A stretch of 64,000 nucleotides of DNA from Pedobacter petrophilus. GTDB taxonomy: Bacteria > Bacteroidota > Bacteroidia > Sphingobacteriales > Sphingobacteriaceae. The stretch is taken from positions 62,001-126,000 of the forward strand of contig NZ_WKKH01000013.1 of assembly GCF_009674725.1 (NCBI RefSeq). Reading direction: 5' to 3'. A program made the translations under genes and the position numbers. The notes under the pieces were generated by a model. The model did no database searches, was not told the DNA's origin, and saw nothing but the letters and a program-made list of their open reading frames with translations. Numbering within the stretch: position 1 is the first letter of the stretch; each line of letters begins with the position of its first letter. This document shows, in pieces, positions 35,219 through 44,719 of the stretch.

Positions 35219-36298
35219 ATGAATATTATGGCAAAATTTAAAATGATGAAAATAAGCATATCTTTCCTTTTGTCTATGTTAGGATTACAAAGTTGTAAGG
35301 CTCCAGAAAGTGAAACATTACCAGCAGAATACAATGATTACTCATTTTTAGATGACAATCTTAAATCTGATAAATTTGAAGTAACGAAGTTGGCAGAGGC
35401 GTTCAATTACATGAGTCCAAATCCAATACGCTTATTTCACAGTGTTAACAATCAGGTTATTTTAGAGGAAGATAGAGACTTAGATCCTGAAGGAAATGGA
35501 GGTGTTCATTATAGTAAGTTAGATGAAAATGGAAATGTTCTGGATAGTATCTATGTACCAAGAGCAGGAGGAGAATACACTTTTTTTATCAACGAATATA
35601 CTATTCATACTCGCTATAATGGAGATTGTGAATATCACACATGGCCATTAAATGGTGATACGACACCAAAAAAAATGACTATTTTAAATGAGGATTTAAG
35701 TTGGCCTGATGAAAAAACGGCTCAAAAAGAGGAAGAACTTGTTGACAAAGCAGATTATTATTTTTATGACATTGACAACAAAACCAATACAAATGGCCAA
35801 GAATGGAGTTTACAAAAACTTTTTTATTGCACAGATGGTAAATGGCAGATATTGTATAGACCATTTCCAAAGCAAATCCGCGTTAACAGAAAGCCGAGTT
35901 ACTCACGTTTTAGGCATGATTTTTACAGCAGTTCTGATGATGAACAGTACGATAATACCAATCAGAAATATAGCTTAAAATATTACCATAAAGAACAAAA
36001 GTTAAAATATGGCCATTCAATTGGTGGCGGTTCTTCGGGTTTCTCGGTTAAAGGGTGGGTAGGTACTGGCTATTTTGATATTCCTTTGCTAAATGACACC
36101 CTGAAAATAAAGCAAGCTAACCTCATTGTAGAAGAGGCTAAGCCGGCAATCCCTGAAGTACGTTACTTTTTAAGCAACGGTAAAGATAGATCTGTTTCTC
36201 CATTTCACATCAATATTTTTACAGACCCTAAACTTAAATTTGCGCTGTATTCTGCTAGTAAATATAGGGTTTATGCCATTAGGAAAAAGAAGAAGTAA
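35219..36298 (+). CDS. Lipoprotein, GWxGTxYFD family
   Basis: 359 residues with lipobox LQSC; the ATGs at 35243/35246 give a more compact signal than 35219. The C-terminal third contains VKGWVGTGYFDIPLLNDTLKIK, matching GWYGTAFFDVKMPNKIIHFK and KWEGTSYFDIMMPKKNLHFQ in the tandem genes at 52.9 and 54.0 kb. Upstream strands (YSKLDENGNVLDSIYVP ... NEYTIHTRYN) also align. This defines a paralogous family inside the island. Function unknown; exported beta-rich binding protein by appearance. Confidence 0.65.
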   Translation: MNIMAKFKMMKISISFLLSMLGLQSCKAPESETLPAEYNDYSFLDDNLKSDKFEVTKLAEAFNYMSPNPIRLFHSVNNQVILEEDRDLDPEGNGGVHYSKLDENGNVLDSIYVPRAGGEYTFFINEYTIHTRYNGDCEYHTWPLNGDTTPKKMTILNEDLSWPDEKTAQKEEELVDKADYYFYDIDNKTNTNGQEWSLQKLFYCTDGKWQILYRPFPKQIRVNRKPSYSRFRHDFYSSSDDEQYDNTNQKYSLKYYHKEQKLKYGHSIGGGSSGFSVKGWVGTGYFDIPLLNDTLKIKQANLIVEEAKPAIPEVRYFLSNGKDRSVSPFHINIFTDPKLKFALYSASKYRVYAIRKKKK

Positions 36299-36324
36299 AC
36301 CATTTCTGATCACAATAAAAACGA

Positions 36325-37131
36325 ATGAAAAAAAGCACCTTATTTATTCTATCGGCGTTTTGTACTGTAGCCCTGTCAGCATGTAACCCTTTCCCAAAAG
36401 ATGACTCTCATCCTGAACTACCATTATTAGAAGATTTAATTAAAGATAAATCAAAGTTTAAAAAGGTTGTTGGTATGGGGAATCTCAGTGAGATCATTTT
36501 TTTAAAAGATGACCGAATCTTGCTGAAACCTGATAATAGTAACTTACCATTTAAAATATCCAGTCTTAAAAATGAATTGATTTTAGAAGAAATATATGAC
36601 TGGAACGTACCTTTTTATATCGATAAGCAAGGGGATTTATTTTTTAACCGTCAAAAATACCACTATCCCGACTATAAAAAACACGAAGATTTTAAGACAA
36701 TAGTTGTTCAAGATAGCCTTAATCAAAAATCAGAAGAAGTTCAAAATTTAAATGATTCGGTCGGCCTTAAGGCATTAAAGGATTATGAGGTTGAATTATT
36801 GAAACCATTTGACTTAACTCCATGTGAATATATCATTGTTAATACCGAAAGATGTGATGTTTTTGAAGTTAGAAATAATGCGTTGATTGTTAGACAAGAC
36901 GAGCATTTTAAGATCGATTTCTTAAAACCTAAAACTGATATTACTAAATTTGATGATGATGTTTTAATTGCCTGGCATAATGGGAAATTGCCTAATCCTG
37001 TTTATCTGGCTTATTATCAAATCAACAATATGAAATTCAAATGTGACAATATGACTTATCCAAAAACAATTGTGATTGGCGGAAAAATGCATATTTACGT
37101 GAATAGCTTTGGCTTATATGAAATATTATAG
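36325..37131 (+). CDS. Lipoprotein of unknown function
   Basis: 268 residues, lipobox LSAC (Cys20). Mature part: strand-rich with NLSEIIFLKDDRILLKPDNSN and a second half PVYLAYYQINNMKFKC...PKTIVIGGKMHIYVNSFGLYEIL. 26 nt after the preceding stop and 3 nt before the next start, so it is inside a lipoprotein operon 35.2-38.5 kb. I recognise no family. Confidence 0.6.
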   Translation: MKKSTLFILSAFCTVALSACNPFPKDDSHPELPLLEDLIKDKSKFKKVVGMGNLSEIIFLKDDRILLKPDNSNLPFKISSLKNELILEEIYDWNVPFYIDKQGDLFFNRQKYHYPDYKKHEDFKTIVVQDSLNQKSEEVQNLNDSVGLKALKDYEVELLKPFDLTPCEYIIVNTERCDVFEVRNNALIVRQDEHFKIDFLKPKTDITKFDDDVLIAWHNGKLPNPVYLAYYQINNMKFKCDNMTYPKTIVIGGKMHIYVNSFGLYEIL

Positions 37132-37134
37132 ATT

Positions 37135-37869
37135 ATGAAATCGATCCTTCTGTTCTTCATTTTGGTGGTCATCAAAACGCATTTATTTGCTCAGGGCGAA
37201 AATGTAGTCATTCCACAAAGCGGATCATCCATCGAATCATTTGTCCCGAAAGGATGGAAAATGATTTTAAAAAGTACGGGCGATTTAAACAAAGATGGTC
37301 TGGCGGATAAAGTGATGGTCATTGAAAACACAAATCCGAAAAATATAATTGCTAATGATGGATTAGGACAAAGCAAATTAAACCTTAACCCACGAGTGCT
37401 GCTGGTGCTTTTTAAAACAAAAGCTAATACATACAATCTAGCTGTTAAAAACTCTGCGTTTATTCCATCGGAAAATGATGAAGAGTCGACCTGCTTGGCA
37501 GATCCACTGATGCAGGAAGGCGGAATCAGCATCCAAAACGGACTGCTTAAAATTTCTTATCAATATTGGTCGAGCTGTGGGTCTTGGTATGTGACCAATA
37601 GAGATTATACTTTTAGATTTCAAAATCAAAAATTCGAATTGATTGGTTATGATGATTATAGTCTTCATCGCTCAAGCGGAGAGCAGTCTAGTACCAGTAT
37701 TAATTTCTCTACCAAAAAAATGAACGAGACTACAGGTGGTAATGAATTTAATGATGAGGAGAATAAGCCTAAAACTGTTTGGAAACCTATAAAACCAGGT
37801 AAACTATTTTCTTTAGCTACTTTAACTGAGGAAATTTTTACTGATTATTTAACCAAGGTTGTACCCTAA
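37135..37869 (+). CDS. Secreted FG-GAP/XAC2610-like protein
   Basis: 244 residues, signal peptide (LFFILVVIKTHLFAQG). The calcium-loop motif GDLNKDGLADKVMVIEN sits at ~50-66, followed by NPRVLLVLFKTKANTYNLAVKNSAF and a Cys-containing block SCGSWYVTNRDYTFRF. This arrangement recurs in proteobacterial and Bacteroidota exported proteins with one FG-GAP-type repeat. It is probably a periplasmic binding or inhibitor protein. Its 3' end overlaps the start of the next reading frame by 11 nt. Confidence 0.7.
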   Translation: MKSILLFFILVVIKTHLFAQGENVVIPQSGSSIESFVPKGWKMILKSTGDLNKDGLADKVMVIENTNPKNIIANDGLGQSKLNLNPRVLLVLFKTKANTYNLAVKNSAFIPSENDEESTCLADPLMQEGGISIQNGLLKISYQYWSSCGSWYVTNRDYTFRFQNQKFELIGYDDYSLHRSSGEQSSTSINFSTKKMNETTGGNEFNDEENKPKTVWKPIKPGKLFSLATLTEEIFTDYLTKVVP

Positions 37870-38476
37870 AAGAAATCAAAATCTTGAAACTTTATATAAA
37901 AATAGCAATTTTCCTTTTTACAGGAATTTTAATGATGATTTTGAAATTAGGAATTGGATTGCAGTATGGTTTCCGATAAAACCGAAGGCCAATATCAAAG
38001 ATTTTATAAAATCAGAAGATACTAATGAAGGTGGTTTTATTTACAGCAATAGGATTACCAGGTTGCCTGATTTAAAGGAGGTTGAAGCACAATTGACAAC
38101 GGCGGATAAAATTGTTTTTAAAAATGAAGAATTTGAAATTTCCTTGGAAACAAAAGCTTATCAAAACAATACCGGAACAAAAGGAGATTTAGCCATTAAA
38201 AAAGGTTTTTCGGGTTGGGGAAGTGACAATAGAATGCCAAAAAACGAGTTTAAATCGGTGCGTTTGAAAACAACAGCGGGCGTTTATCAACTTCCAAAAA
38301 GTGCACTTTCTCGGTTGTATGAAATAAATCTTGAGCTCACAAAAGTATATATTGGTAAAAATAAAGAGATTTATATTGCCACCACCAATTCCGATGGATC
38401 AGAAAGTTATCACGCTATTTGGTGTTTAAAAAACAATAAACTTTTTTCAATGACGGTGATGCAAACCATACCTTAA
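37859..38476 (+). CDS. Unknown protein, start unclear and possibly frameshifted
   Basis: The frame has no ATG at its head; a TTG at 37859 gives 205 residues without a signal. A different frame from TTG 37884 encodes a hydrophobic leader (KIAIFLFTGILMMILKLGIGL) that stops at 37977. The body from about 37985 (KPKANIKDFIKSEDTNEGG...) is well structured to the C-terminus (KNKEIYIATTNSDGSESYHAIWC). A one-base shift near 37970 would join leader and body. All neighbours are exported, which favours that reading. Confidence 0.45.
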   Translation: MYPKRNQNLETLYKNSNFPFYRNFNDDFEIRNWIAVWFPIKPKANIKDFIKSEDTNEGGFIYSNRITRLPDLKEVEAQLTTADKIVFKNEEFEISLETKAYQNNTGTKGDLAIKKGFSGWGSDNRMPKNEFKSVRLKTTAGVYQLPKSALSRLYEINLELTKVYIGKNKEIYIATTNSDGSESYHAIWCLKNNKLFSMTVMQTIP

Positions 38477-38586
38477 TTTTTGAGGGTTTCAATTCAACGA
38501 ATTGTTTATTCGAATTCTCATAGGGTACATTATTTTAGTACATTCATAATGTTACTTCAATCTATCACATGAAGAATTAGTAGGTT

Positions 38587-38895
38587 TTATATAAAAAACA
38601 AGATGCCTAAGCTTGCCATAAGCACTAAAAAGATAAGCCAATACGCCACTCTTTTATCTGTATTGAAATGCTTATAAATTAATTCTATAATAATGGCTAT
38701 TAGCCAAATGCCAGCGATAATGCTACTGAAAATCACAAAACCAAACATAGGTCCCATGGTATGTCGATGCTCGCCATTTACATCGTGTTCGTGGGGGTTG
38801 TAGTTAAAAACAACCAAAAAATATAAAGCAACTATTGGCAATATTAAAAATGCCAGCCGAATTAAAATTTGGATGTACAAGGGTTTCTTCTCCAT
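38587..38895 (-). CDS. Small three-helix membrane protein
   Basis: 102 residues: helices IQILIRLAFLILPIVALYFLVVF, FGFVIFSSIIAGIWLIAIIIELIY and VAYWLIFLVLMASLGILFFI, with a His-rich loop between the first two (NPHEHDVNGEHRHTMG) that could bind metal. No family recognised. It ends a short minus-strand run. Confidence 0.6.
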   Translation of the reverse strand: MEKKPLYIQILIRLAFLILPIVALYFLVVFNYNPHEHDVNGEHRHTMGPMFGFVIFSSIIAGIWLIAIIIELIYKHFNTDKRVAYWLIFLVLMASLGILFFI

Positions 38896-38898
38896 TAA

Positions 38899-39096
38899 TT
38901 AATGCTCCTTTACGAATTTGCTGTCCGTTAAATTTAAGGTAGAGGCTGTCCATATTATAGCCAGGGTTTTCTGCGTAATTATAATTCCTAGCAAAGCTAA
39001 TGTTTCTCTTAATTTGATCAGCAGTTTTTTGTGATGTAGAATGGTTTTGCACAATACACATGTCTGTAGAAAAAAGTTGATCAAAATTAATTTCAT
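38899..39096 (-). pseudogene. Remnant of a small exported protein, frameshifted
   Basis: From ATG 39096 a signal-like stretch (MKLILINFF) continues into unlikely sequence. If the T6 run just after it had seven T, the frame would move to a hydrophilic protein-like reading (VQNHSTSQKTADQIKRNIS, then NMDSLYLKFNGQQIRKG). It is bounded by complete genes. It is best read as a decayed small exported protein of ~65 residues; its true end is unclear. Confidence 0.35.
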
Positions 39097-39106
39097 TAAA
39101 ATTAAG

Positions 39107-39928
39107 CTATTTATCATTTTTAATCAGTACCAGTATGCCCATTTTATCAAATCCGTAGGTATAAGAATTCCAACGATCCCCAATTTTCCTTTTGGTGGTT
39201 AATTCTTTTCTGTTGGTATTTATTTTTAAATCGCTAAAATAAGTAAGCGTCCCAGATTTGGGGATTTGTAATTTGTCAAACCTTTTATTTTTTGAGTTAA
39301 AGATAAATATATCGTGAATGTCAAATACAACCTTTTGTCCATTAAAACTATCCTTACCGAAAGCAATATCATCCAGCCCATCGAAGTTGTAATCATTAAT
39401 TTCCAAATGCCTCGCTTTATCTTTTGACAATTTGCTTAAAATCAGTTTTTCTTGATATCTATCAGGATATACAAACCTTAAATTATCTCCATAAAATGAA
39501 TAGTAATGAATTTGCGTACCATGTAAGAGCGCCATACTTTTGCCATCATACATCCCTTCATCTTCTACCAGCTCGAATTTAAATTTTTTACCATCTTTAT
39601 ACCTCATGTAATAAATATCATCTACATTTCTTGGCCATTCGGTAATGCCATATTCTCCGGAAGCTTTACCATTATACATTTCGGTGTATCTATAATGATA
39701 AAAATCCGGCTGACCGCTTTCCCGATCAGCGCTATCAATATCCAGTGCTTTAAATTTTATGGGTATGGGTTCTTTTTTTTCTTTGTACCAAACAAAAGCA
39801 CCCTTTTTATCTTGAAAACCAAAGGTAAATTCAATGGGTTTTGGGGTGCCCACAGATTTAAACTTCATTTGAGCGAAAGTTAATATGGGCATTAATAAAG
39901 CAATGCAAATTATTAGTTTAATTTTCAT
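39107..39928 (-). CDS. Secreted XAC2610/FG-GAP-like protein
   Basis: 273 residues with signal peptide (LIICIALLMPILTFAQ). Near residue 180 is an acidic calcium-loop motif NDYNFDGLDDIAF, followed by DIHDIFIFNSKNKRFDKLQIP, the core pattern of XAC2610-related proteins. It ends with an untwisting tail, KIGDRWNSYTYGFDKMGILVLI. XAC2610 itself is the periplasmic antidote of a cell-wall hydrolase effector in Xanthomonas. The same role here is inference. Confidence 0.7.
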   Translation of the reverse strand: MKIKLIICIALLMPILTFAQMKFKSVGTPKPIEFTFGFQDKKGAFVWYKEKKEPIPIKFKALDIDSADRESGQPDFYHYRYTEMYNGKASGEYGITEWPRNVDDIYYMRYKDGKKFKFELVEDEGMYDGKSMALLHGTQIHYYSFYGDNLRFVYPDRYQEKLILSKLSKDKARHLEINDYNFDGLDDIAFGKDSFNGQKVVFDIHDIFIFNSKNKRFDKLQIPKSGTLTYFSDLKINTNRKELTTKRKIGDRWNSYTYGFDKMGILVLIKNDK

Positions 39929-40073
39929 CTAATTATTATTCTTTTAATTTTTCATTTCTCTTTCGGTCTCTTCACTATCAAATGGTATAATAATTAACGT
40001 TAGCCATATTTTGTATTTACATTTAGTGAACATATTATTTTACTTAGTTATGATAAGACCTTTTTATTACTCT

Positions 40074-40814
40074 TTAGCTTAACCTAAAACTAACAGGCAT
40101 ACGCATTTTATACCGTACATTTTTTCCATTGAGTTTAGCCGGGCTCCATTTAGGCATTTTCATCATTACCCTTATCACTTCTTCATCTAAACCAAAACCT
40201 AAACCTTTTTCAATTTTAATATCAGTAACGCTTCCATCTTTTTCAATGACAAAGGCTAAAATTATAGTACCCTCAACCTCATTTTCAACTGCCGAAGCAG
40301 GGTAATGTACATATTCGCCAACGTACTTACGAGCATTGTTTATACCCCCAGGATATTCTGGTATAACATCAACTGTCTCCAGATGATCAGAATTATCAAC
40401 TGCAGCTATTGCAGGGCTAGAAGAGGTAGGGGTTGGCATACTATACTTTTCAAATGATAACAAACCCTTACTATTTTGAGTATACTTTCTGTTCGCATCA
40501 TCGGTAAAGCCTTGTCTTTTAAAAATTATTGAATTTGGAAAAACCTCATAAGTTGTCTTCAGTTGAACTTTACCATTACCTTTTTCTGTAATTTCCTTGA
40601 TTTCTTTGACAATTGTTCTCGTGTTTCCAACTCGGTATAGCAAATAAAATGACGTGTCGACTGATCCTGAATTGGATTTGCCGGTCTGGGAATACAGATT
40701 ATATCCGACAGTGCCTAATTTAAATGTTTTTACTAATTTCTTATTTTGGGCGAAAGCACTTATCGTACTTATAACAAGCACAAAAGCTAAAATTTTAAAT
40801 TTTTTATTTTCCAT
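40074..40814 (-). CDS. Exported TonB C-terminal-domain protein
   Basis: 246 residues with a cleavable signal peptide (FVLVISTISAFAQ) and not the uncleaved anchor plus Pro-rich spacer of true TonB. The C-terminal ~90 residues (VIPEYPGGINNARKYVGEYVHYPASAVENEVEGTII... ending KNVRYKMRMPVSF) form a typical TonB C-terminal fold with the YPxxAxxxxxxGxVxxxxxI pattern. The N-terminal half is unrecognised. Without an anchor it cannot couple to ExbBD, so it is probably a free periplasmic or partner-binding protein. Confidence 0.8.
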   Translation of the reverse strand: MENKKFKILAFVLVISTISAFAQNKKLVKTFKLGTVGYNLYSQTGKSNSGSVDTSFYLLYRVGNTRTIVKEIKEITEKGNGKVQLKTTYEVFPNSIIFKRQGFTDDANRKYTQNSKGLLSFEKYSMPTPTSSSPAIAAVDNSDHLETVDVIPEYPGGINNARKYVGEYVHYPASAVENEVEGTIILAFVIEKDGSVTDIKIEKGLGFGLDEEVIRVMMKMPKWSPAKLNGKNVRYKMRMPVSFRLS

Positions 40815-41018
40815 TTTAGCAGGTTTTGATCGTCTAATGTACGGTGCTATTCCAATAAAATTTCTCTTCTTTATTATTCGTTAAGTTTTTGCTTGTTTCT
40901 GTTAGATCAGCTGAATTATTTGTATGTTAAGTTCGAAAAATTTTGGCTTCGAATTAGAAGCACAATGTGATGACAATTGCTGATTGACTTGAACGTAATT
41001 CAGTATTAACCTGTGAAT

Positions 41019-41351
41019 TTAGATTTTCTGCGCTATTATTTTAAATTTTTTCCGATTCAGCAAAAATAGGAATGCATAAGCAATGATGAACGCTACTACA
41101 ATGTCTAAACCTAAATTTAGCCAATCAGTTGCGCTTGTTACCCCAAAAGTTTCACCAGTTTCAGGATTCACACTGATACTACAAGCATCTTTGTAAAACC
41201 AAAATGGAAAGCCCAAGCTGGTGCTGTCGATCAATGCACTGATTACAACTAGTAAAACAAATGCGATCATGGTATAGAAGATTAATTTTAGCGCTAACCT
41301 CATTATTTTGTCATCAGTAGAATATAGCGTATTATCCGCATTTAAATGCAT
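41019..41351 (-). CDS. Small two-helix membrane protein
   Basis: 110 residues with helices LALKLIFYTMIAFVLLVVISALI and WLNLGLDIVVAFIIAYAFLFLLN and a short loop between them (FPFWFYKDACSISVNPETGE). ATG 41303 (MRLALKLIF) is an alternative start. No family recognised. About 140 nt separate it from the zinc-ribbon gene upstream on the same strand. Confidence 0.55.
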   Translation of the reverse strand: MHLNADNTLYSTDDKIMRLALKLIFYTMIAFVLLVVISALIDSTSLGFPFWFYKDACSISVNPETGETFGVTSATDWLNLGLDIVVAFIIAYAFLFLLNRKKFKIIAQKI

Positions 41352-41494
41352 AAATAATTAATTCATGTGTCGTTAAAAACTTACGGAATCTATCCAATTT
41401 CCATCTCTTATTATAAAAAAGTATCGTAAATTCATTAGGTAGAAATGTTTACGGGTGGCGAAATTAAAACTTAATTGTTTTTCTGCAATTCTTA

Positions 41495-42103
41495 TCAATC
41501 GCGATCTATACTTGAGATTCTTGCGGTACCTATACGACCATTTATATCTTTCTTGGCAAATTTAATTCGTTCTGTTCCATAAGTATCTTCATACTGTCTT
41601 CTTACTTTCTGCATTGCAGCTAATGTTCTTGCTGTATATTCATGTACGGAAAAACTGACAGTATCTCCTCGTATTTCTTCAATTTTGTAATAGGTATAAA
41701 GCTTATTGGGCAATTCCACTGCATACACATCTCCAACCATTGAGTTTTTCGCATATCTCCCTTCCGCTATAGTAACGGCCACAATACCTAATATAGCAAA
41801 AGCAAAGAATAAGGCGATCAGCAAAAGCCCAATGAAATATTTTAACGGCGTTTTTGCCGTTTTTTTGCTTTCATTGTAGGTCATTTTCAAGGCTTGTGGC
41901 ATCTCGTTAAGGTATAGCGCCTGCTTGCAGTTACTACATTGGCTTATGCCAGTTTTAGAGGTTGGGAAAATAGGTATCCAAAAAATGTGGAAATACCTTT
42001 GAATAAAACTCATTCTTACAGTATTTAAAGAACCACAATTTGTACAATCAAAAGCATCAGATTGTTGCTTTAAGTACTTGCCACGTGTGCCAAAAATAAT
42101 CAT
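41495..42103 (-). CDS. Zinc-ribbon membrane protein
   Basis: 202 residues. The N-terminus carries a zinc ribbon: Cys20-x2-Cys23 (DCTNCGS) and Cys56-x2-Cys59 (QCSNCKQ), with the intervening RYFHIFWIPIFPTSKT typical of zinc-ribbon_15-type proteins. One membrane helix follows (FIGLLLIALFFAFAILGIVAV), then a ~90-residue exported or cytosolic beta domain (GDVYAVELPNKLYTYYKIEEIRGDTVSFSVHEY). Function unknown. Confidence 0.75.
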   Translation of the reverse strand: MIIFGTRGKYLKQQSDAFDCTNCGSLNTVRMSFIQRYFHIFWIPIFPTSKTGISQCSNCKQALYLNEMPQALKMTYNESKKTAKTPLKYFIGLLLIALFFAFAILGIVAVTIAEGRYAKNSMVGDVYAVELPNKLYTYYKIEEIRGDTVSFSVHEYTARTLAAMQKVRRQYEDTYGTERIKFAKKDINGRIGTARISSIDRD

Positions 42104-42645
42104 AGGTTGTTATTTACATAATTAAAATTAACTAAATCTGATGAATAAAATTCGCAAATCAAAAGAGTAAAAATTATTCGTTAGGTTTACACACAATGCG
42201 TTAGAAACTTTTAATTATCTGTAGTTTCGTGTTGTTGAAATTTAACGCACTATAGCCAAAAGAGCTAATTTTCAGTTCTGTTTTAACAGTTTTTAGTTAC
42301 GTACAATAACAGCAAAAAATCATTCTTAAAATGAGTTTTCTATCAAAATTGAAAAATCGTTTAAACAAATAATGGAGGAACTTTAACGGATTTCGGGCAG
42401 ATATCCACTAATAATAATTGAAGATGATTTTTGTGGGAGTAATACTTATTTTAGCGTTAATTTTATAGTATAAGGCTGTCACGATACAAAAACATAATGA
42501 AAAAATATTTTTACGGGTTAGTGGTAACTCATCATTTTAGGTGTTTATAAGGATTGATTTTAAAGTCTCTAACTTATATAATTGCTGTTGATTCACCAGT
42601 CTTATTGCGATATATAAACACGCAACACTATTAAAATAAAAGAAA
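42104..42645. other. 542-nt intergenic region between divergent genes
   Basis: AT-rich, no credible gene on either strand and no clear terminator or repeat. It should contain the divergent promoters of the zinc-ribbon gene and the WG-repeat gene; I cannot place them. Confidence 0.5.
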
Positions 42646-43797
42646 ATGAAAAAACTAATTATTTGCATCACATTACTTACTTGTTACAACTTGGTAGGTG
42701 CCCAACAAAAATATTTTCCATTTAACATCAATGGAAAGCATGGTATAACCGATGTTTCGGGTAATGAGGTTGTAAAGCCTATATATAGAAACTCAGAAAT
42801 AATTGAGGCGAAAAGTCAAATTTATTTGAAGGGTTTGGAAGATCAACAGCATGTTATTATTGATGCAAAAACCGGCAATAAACAATTTTTCGAGTATATT
42901 TTTAGGGAACAAGTTAAAATTAAGGATGTTCCTTACTCCATGATTCTTAACAAGGGAAAAAGATTTTTACTGAGTGAAGAATCTGATAAAACGATAAATC
43001 TTACAGAAGAATATTGGGATTTTAAAAATGTAGATAATTATATCATTGCAACGTATTACCCAAAAAGAGTACCTTCAAAAAGCACCTCTTATGATAAAAA
43101 GGGAATTCCTTTACCGCCAAAAATAGAGAAAATGCCAGCAAAAACCTCCACTATTTTAGCTAACGATGAAACCTTAAAACGTTTAATAAAAAGTAATTTC
43201 GATAGCTATATTTTGATGTATAAGCAACCCGAAACAGAAAAGGAAGATAGATTAGTGAAAGTTCAATTGATTCAAATAAAAGACTACAATAAACCAGTAC
43301 CTTTTGATTTTATTTTATTAAGCAAGGGCAACACGCATAATTTATATGATGGTAAATTGGGTTTAACAAAAACTTTCGTTCTCGCAAAAGCAACACAAGA
43401 ACAACTTTTAAACGGCAGCAAGAAAATTGTTGATCAAAATCTGGCTTTTTATAGTGATAATTCTCCAGCGCCGACAATGATAGTGGCTGCACCAAGTATG
43501 CCCAGAACTAATGCACAAGAGCCGAAAAAAGAGGATAAAAAACCATTTAAACCATTTTTTTATACAGAAGAGTTAGCAAATGGCAACATGCTTTTTGCAC
43601 TACAAGAAACAGAAGAAATTAGTAAGCATATTTTAGAAGCAAAATCTGGACTTAGATTATATTTAAATAAAACAGAACACACTTTAACGATAACACCTAA
43701 AGACAAAGAAAGCAGCAGGTTTAGCTTTAATCCTGAAACAGGTGTTATTTATTTACCTAAGATTTATCTTAAACAGTTAGGGTTAACTATTATTTAG
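42646..43797 (+). CDS. Secreted protein with a WG-type repeat
   Basis: 383 residues with signal (ICITLLTCYNLVGAQQ). The mature N-terminus FPFNINGKHGITDVSGNEVVKPIYRNSE matches a single WG/KWG beta repeat (GKxGxxDxxGxxVxxPxY), a motif of exported proteins with binding functions. The centre and the Pro/Lys-rich segment (PRTNAQEPKKEDKKPFKPF) are unrecognised. It is followed after 3 nt by a lipoprotein gene, so the two form an operon. Confidence 0.7.
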   Translation: MKKLIICITLLTCYNLVGAQQKYFPFNINGKHGITDVSGNEVVKPIYRNSEIIEAKSQIYLKGLEDQQHVIIDAKTGNKQFFEYIFREQVKIKDVPYSMILNKGKRFLLSEESDKTINLTEEYWDFKNVDNYIIATYYPKRVPSKSTSYDKKGIPLPPKIEKMPAKTSTILANDETLKRLIKSNFDSYILMYKQPETEKEDRLVKVQLIQIKDYNKPVPFDFILLSKGNTHNLYDGKLGLTKTFVLAKATQEQLLNGSKKIVDQNLAFYSDNSPAPTMIVAAPSMPRTNAQEPKKEDKKPFKPFFYTEELANGNMLFALQETEEISKHILEAKSGLRLYLNKTEHTLTITPKDKESSRFSFNPETGVIYLPKIYLKQLGLTII

Positions 43798-43800
43798 GGA

Positions 43801-44604
43801 ATGAAAATTTCAGTAAAGTCATCAATAATGATCCTGTTGTTTTCCAGTTGTATTTTATCATGTACCCAAACAGATAAAAAACAAGAGGAGATAGCAATGG
43901 CGGATACCATTAGTAGACACATGGGGAGCGAAACCACTGATTCAACTCAAAAAATTCCTATTTTTAAAAACGTTGTATTTGATAAAGCGAAAGGAATCCC
44001 TATTAGTCTTAAGCTTAAAGACGTAATTAAAGAAACAATTGATAGCGTAGAAACTGTTGACTTTAATGGCGACCAAGAGTTAGATTACATTATTAGAACA
44101 GAACTGGATGCTAATGGACTGGGTTTTGAATATTGGATTTCTTCTCGTTATAAGATCCTTAAAAAAAATAAAGGCTTTTCAGATGGTTTCCATTATAGGT
44201 GGTTTATTAATTTGGATGATGATCCCGAACCTGAGATTTACGACGCATTGGGTGATGAAGAAGGCGCCGAATACACCATACAAGATCAAAATTTACTTAG
44301 CGGAAACGATACCGTATTGCTGTATATAAATCCTGTAATTATTGAAGATAACATAAAATACTGGGGCTATCCTTGGGATATTTCAACTGTTAAAGCAAGA
44401 AAAAACAGGCATGCGGTTCAATTATATTGTTCTTTAAACCACGAAATCACGAGAGAAGAGGGGTGGGAAATAGATGCCAAACATCAATCACAGGTGCCTG
44501 TTATATTCTTTGATGGTCATCACACACAAAATTTTCATCCTAAAAATGTTAAAAATATGCAATGGTTAACGTTAAATGAGATCATTGATAAAACCAAAAG
44601 ATAA
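43801..44604 (+). CDS. FG-GAP-like lipoprotein
   Basis: 267 residues, lipobox LSC (Cys21). At ~92-104 the motif VDFNGDQELDYIIRTEL is a calcium-loop-like FG-GAP core, followed by GFEYWISSRYKILKKNKGF and an acidic loop WFINLDDDPEPEIYDALGDEEG that may be a second site. The C-terminus ends in VPVIFFDGHHTQNFHPKNVKN. It is likely a periplasm-facing binding protein. Co-transcribed with the WG-repeat gene. Confidence 0.7.
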   Translation: MKISVKSSIMILLFSSCILSCTQTDKKQEEIAMADTISRHMGSETTDSTQKIPIFKNVVFDKAKGIPISLKLKDVIKETIDSVETVDFNGDQELDYIIRTELDANGLGFEYWISSRYKILKKNKGFSDGFHYRWFINLDDDPEPEIYDALGDEEGAEYTIQDQNLLSGNDTVLLYINPVIIEDNIKYWGYPWDISTVKARKNRHAVQLYCSLNHEITREEGWEIDAKHQSQVPVIFFDGHHTQNFHPKNVKNMQWLTLNEIIDKTKR

Positions 44605-44641
44605 AAACTAAAATGATTTACGGCGTTTCTACGTTGTTAAA

Positions 44642-44716
44642 ATGATGATAAAAACAACATTTAAAAAGCTTATTCCGCTAGGTGTAGTGATTTTGTTTAA
44701 AACAGAAGTAGGATAG
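44642..44716 (+). other. 24-codon ORF, possible truncated leader
   Basis: MMIKTTFKKLIPLGVVILFKTEVG followed by TAG, 3 nt from the stop of the convergent lipoprotein gene. It reads like the signal-peptide start of a gene whose body has been deleted. Chance is possible. Confidence 0.2.
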
Positions 44717-44719
44717 ATT